From: Paracoccaceae bacterium
GTDB lineage: Bacteria > Pseudomonadota > Alphaproteobacteria > Rhodobacterales > Rhodobacteraceae
DNA: 40,993 nucleotides
Direction of reading: 5' to 3'
NCBI GenBank assembly: GCA_024742575.1
Contig: JANSYF010000026.1
Location: 1-40,993 of the forward strand
Numbering within the stretch: position 1 is the first letter of the stretch; each line of letters opens with the position of its first letter. The position numbers and the translations under genes are program-made. Below are positions 40,798 to 40,993 of the stretch, piece by piece. Under the pieces are notes generated by a model that was not told the origin of the DNA, did not search any database, and worked only from the letters and a program-made list of their open reading frames with translations.

Positions 40798-40942
40798 ATT
40801 TGCCAAAGCGTGCAAGCCCGCAATTTCCGCAGATTTCGGATCGCTTCGGAACGCTTATACCAACGGCCTGATTGTTTGACTCGCAGAGGATTCCCTTCTG
40901 CAGAAAAATCTGAATCACTGTCTTCAAACGATGGAGGCTTTG

Positions 40943-40993
40943 ATGGCAGTTGAAATCACACGGAAAGACGTGTCGGCGGGCGATCTTCGAGCG
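40943..40993 (+). mobile_element. start of a probable IS630-family transposase gene, cut by the window end
   Basis: Seventeen codons are visible, reading MAVEITRKDVSAGDLRA, which resembles the N-terminus of IS630-family transposases as I know it (MxVEITRxDLSAxxLR). GGAGG lies 5 bases upstream of ATG 40943. IS630 elements insert at TA; a candidate left edge is the TATA at 40856-40859, but terminal inverted repeats cannot be checked because the right end is outside the window. Divergent from the SOS-controlled ORF. Confidence 0.6.

Overview
The window reads as chromosomal DNA of an alphaproteobacterium, most likely a Rhodobacterales member of the Roseobacter type. The evidence is the gene families and their order (phaC-phaP-phaR with CTGC-N3-GCAG PhaR sites; hflK-hflC-DUF2065-Do protease; DUF6524 and DUF2842 proteins; serial glutamine-synthetase-like genes next to a polar amino acid transporter), a GAAC-N7-GAAC LexA site, and GC-rich codon use. 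No rRNA, tRNA or CRISPR array was seen.

Region by region: (1) 1-3199 is a polyhydroxyalkanoate granule locus: class I PHA synthase, phasin and the PhaR repressor, with a PhaR-type palindrome in front of each gene. (2) 3200-12800 is a long minus-strand block. It holds a four-gene HisJQMP-like ABC importer, two glutamine-synthetase-family ligases, a class I glutamine amidotransferase and a PuuB-like FAD oxidoreductase. Together they look like import and gamma-glutamylation-based breakdown of an amine or amino acid. A DegT-family aminotransferase follows, fronted by its own PHO-box-like repeat. (3) 12917-15560 is a tight minus-strand operon with stop/start overlaps: rlmJ, a secreted protein, a TerB-like protein and a PhnD-like binding protein without signal peptide. 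(4) 15683-17480 holds a glycosyltransferase, a patch of REP-like palindromes and an AT-rich HEPN-like ORF that looks foreign. (5) 17608-23058 is housekeeping: pyrG, secG, a DUF6524 membrane protein, purA, a DUF2842 protein and an unrecognised Rossmann-like protein. (6) 23092-30638 holds a very acidic 812-residue protein of unknown function, thiamine pyrophosphokinase, an EamA transporter overlapping it tail to tail, a GST-sdaA pair, a small secreted peptide and rpiA. (7) 30656-37564 holds a TPR protein, a plant/cyanobacterial-type glutathione reductase with an acidic insert, and the membrane quality-control operon hflK-hflC-DUF2065-degP. (8) 37690-40993 holds propionyl-CoA synthetase behind a cluster of TTTGCAAA elements, a peptidoglycan-binding lipoprotein, a small OB-fold ORF related to the C-terminus of DnaE2 with an SOS box against its start codon, and the first 17 codons of a probable IS630-family transposase.

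The most notable signals are regulatory or degenerate rather than a clear new multi-gene system. They are the SOS-box/OB-fold mini-gene beside an insertion element, the PHO-box-like repeat before the aminotransferase, the 16-bp perfect palindrome before the second glutamine-synthetase gene, the TTTGCAAA cluster before prpE, an exact 22-bp intergenic repeat present twice, and the conserved-looking but uncharacterised acidic protein. Family assignments come from reading motifs by eye; no database search was run.
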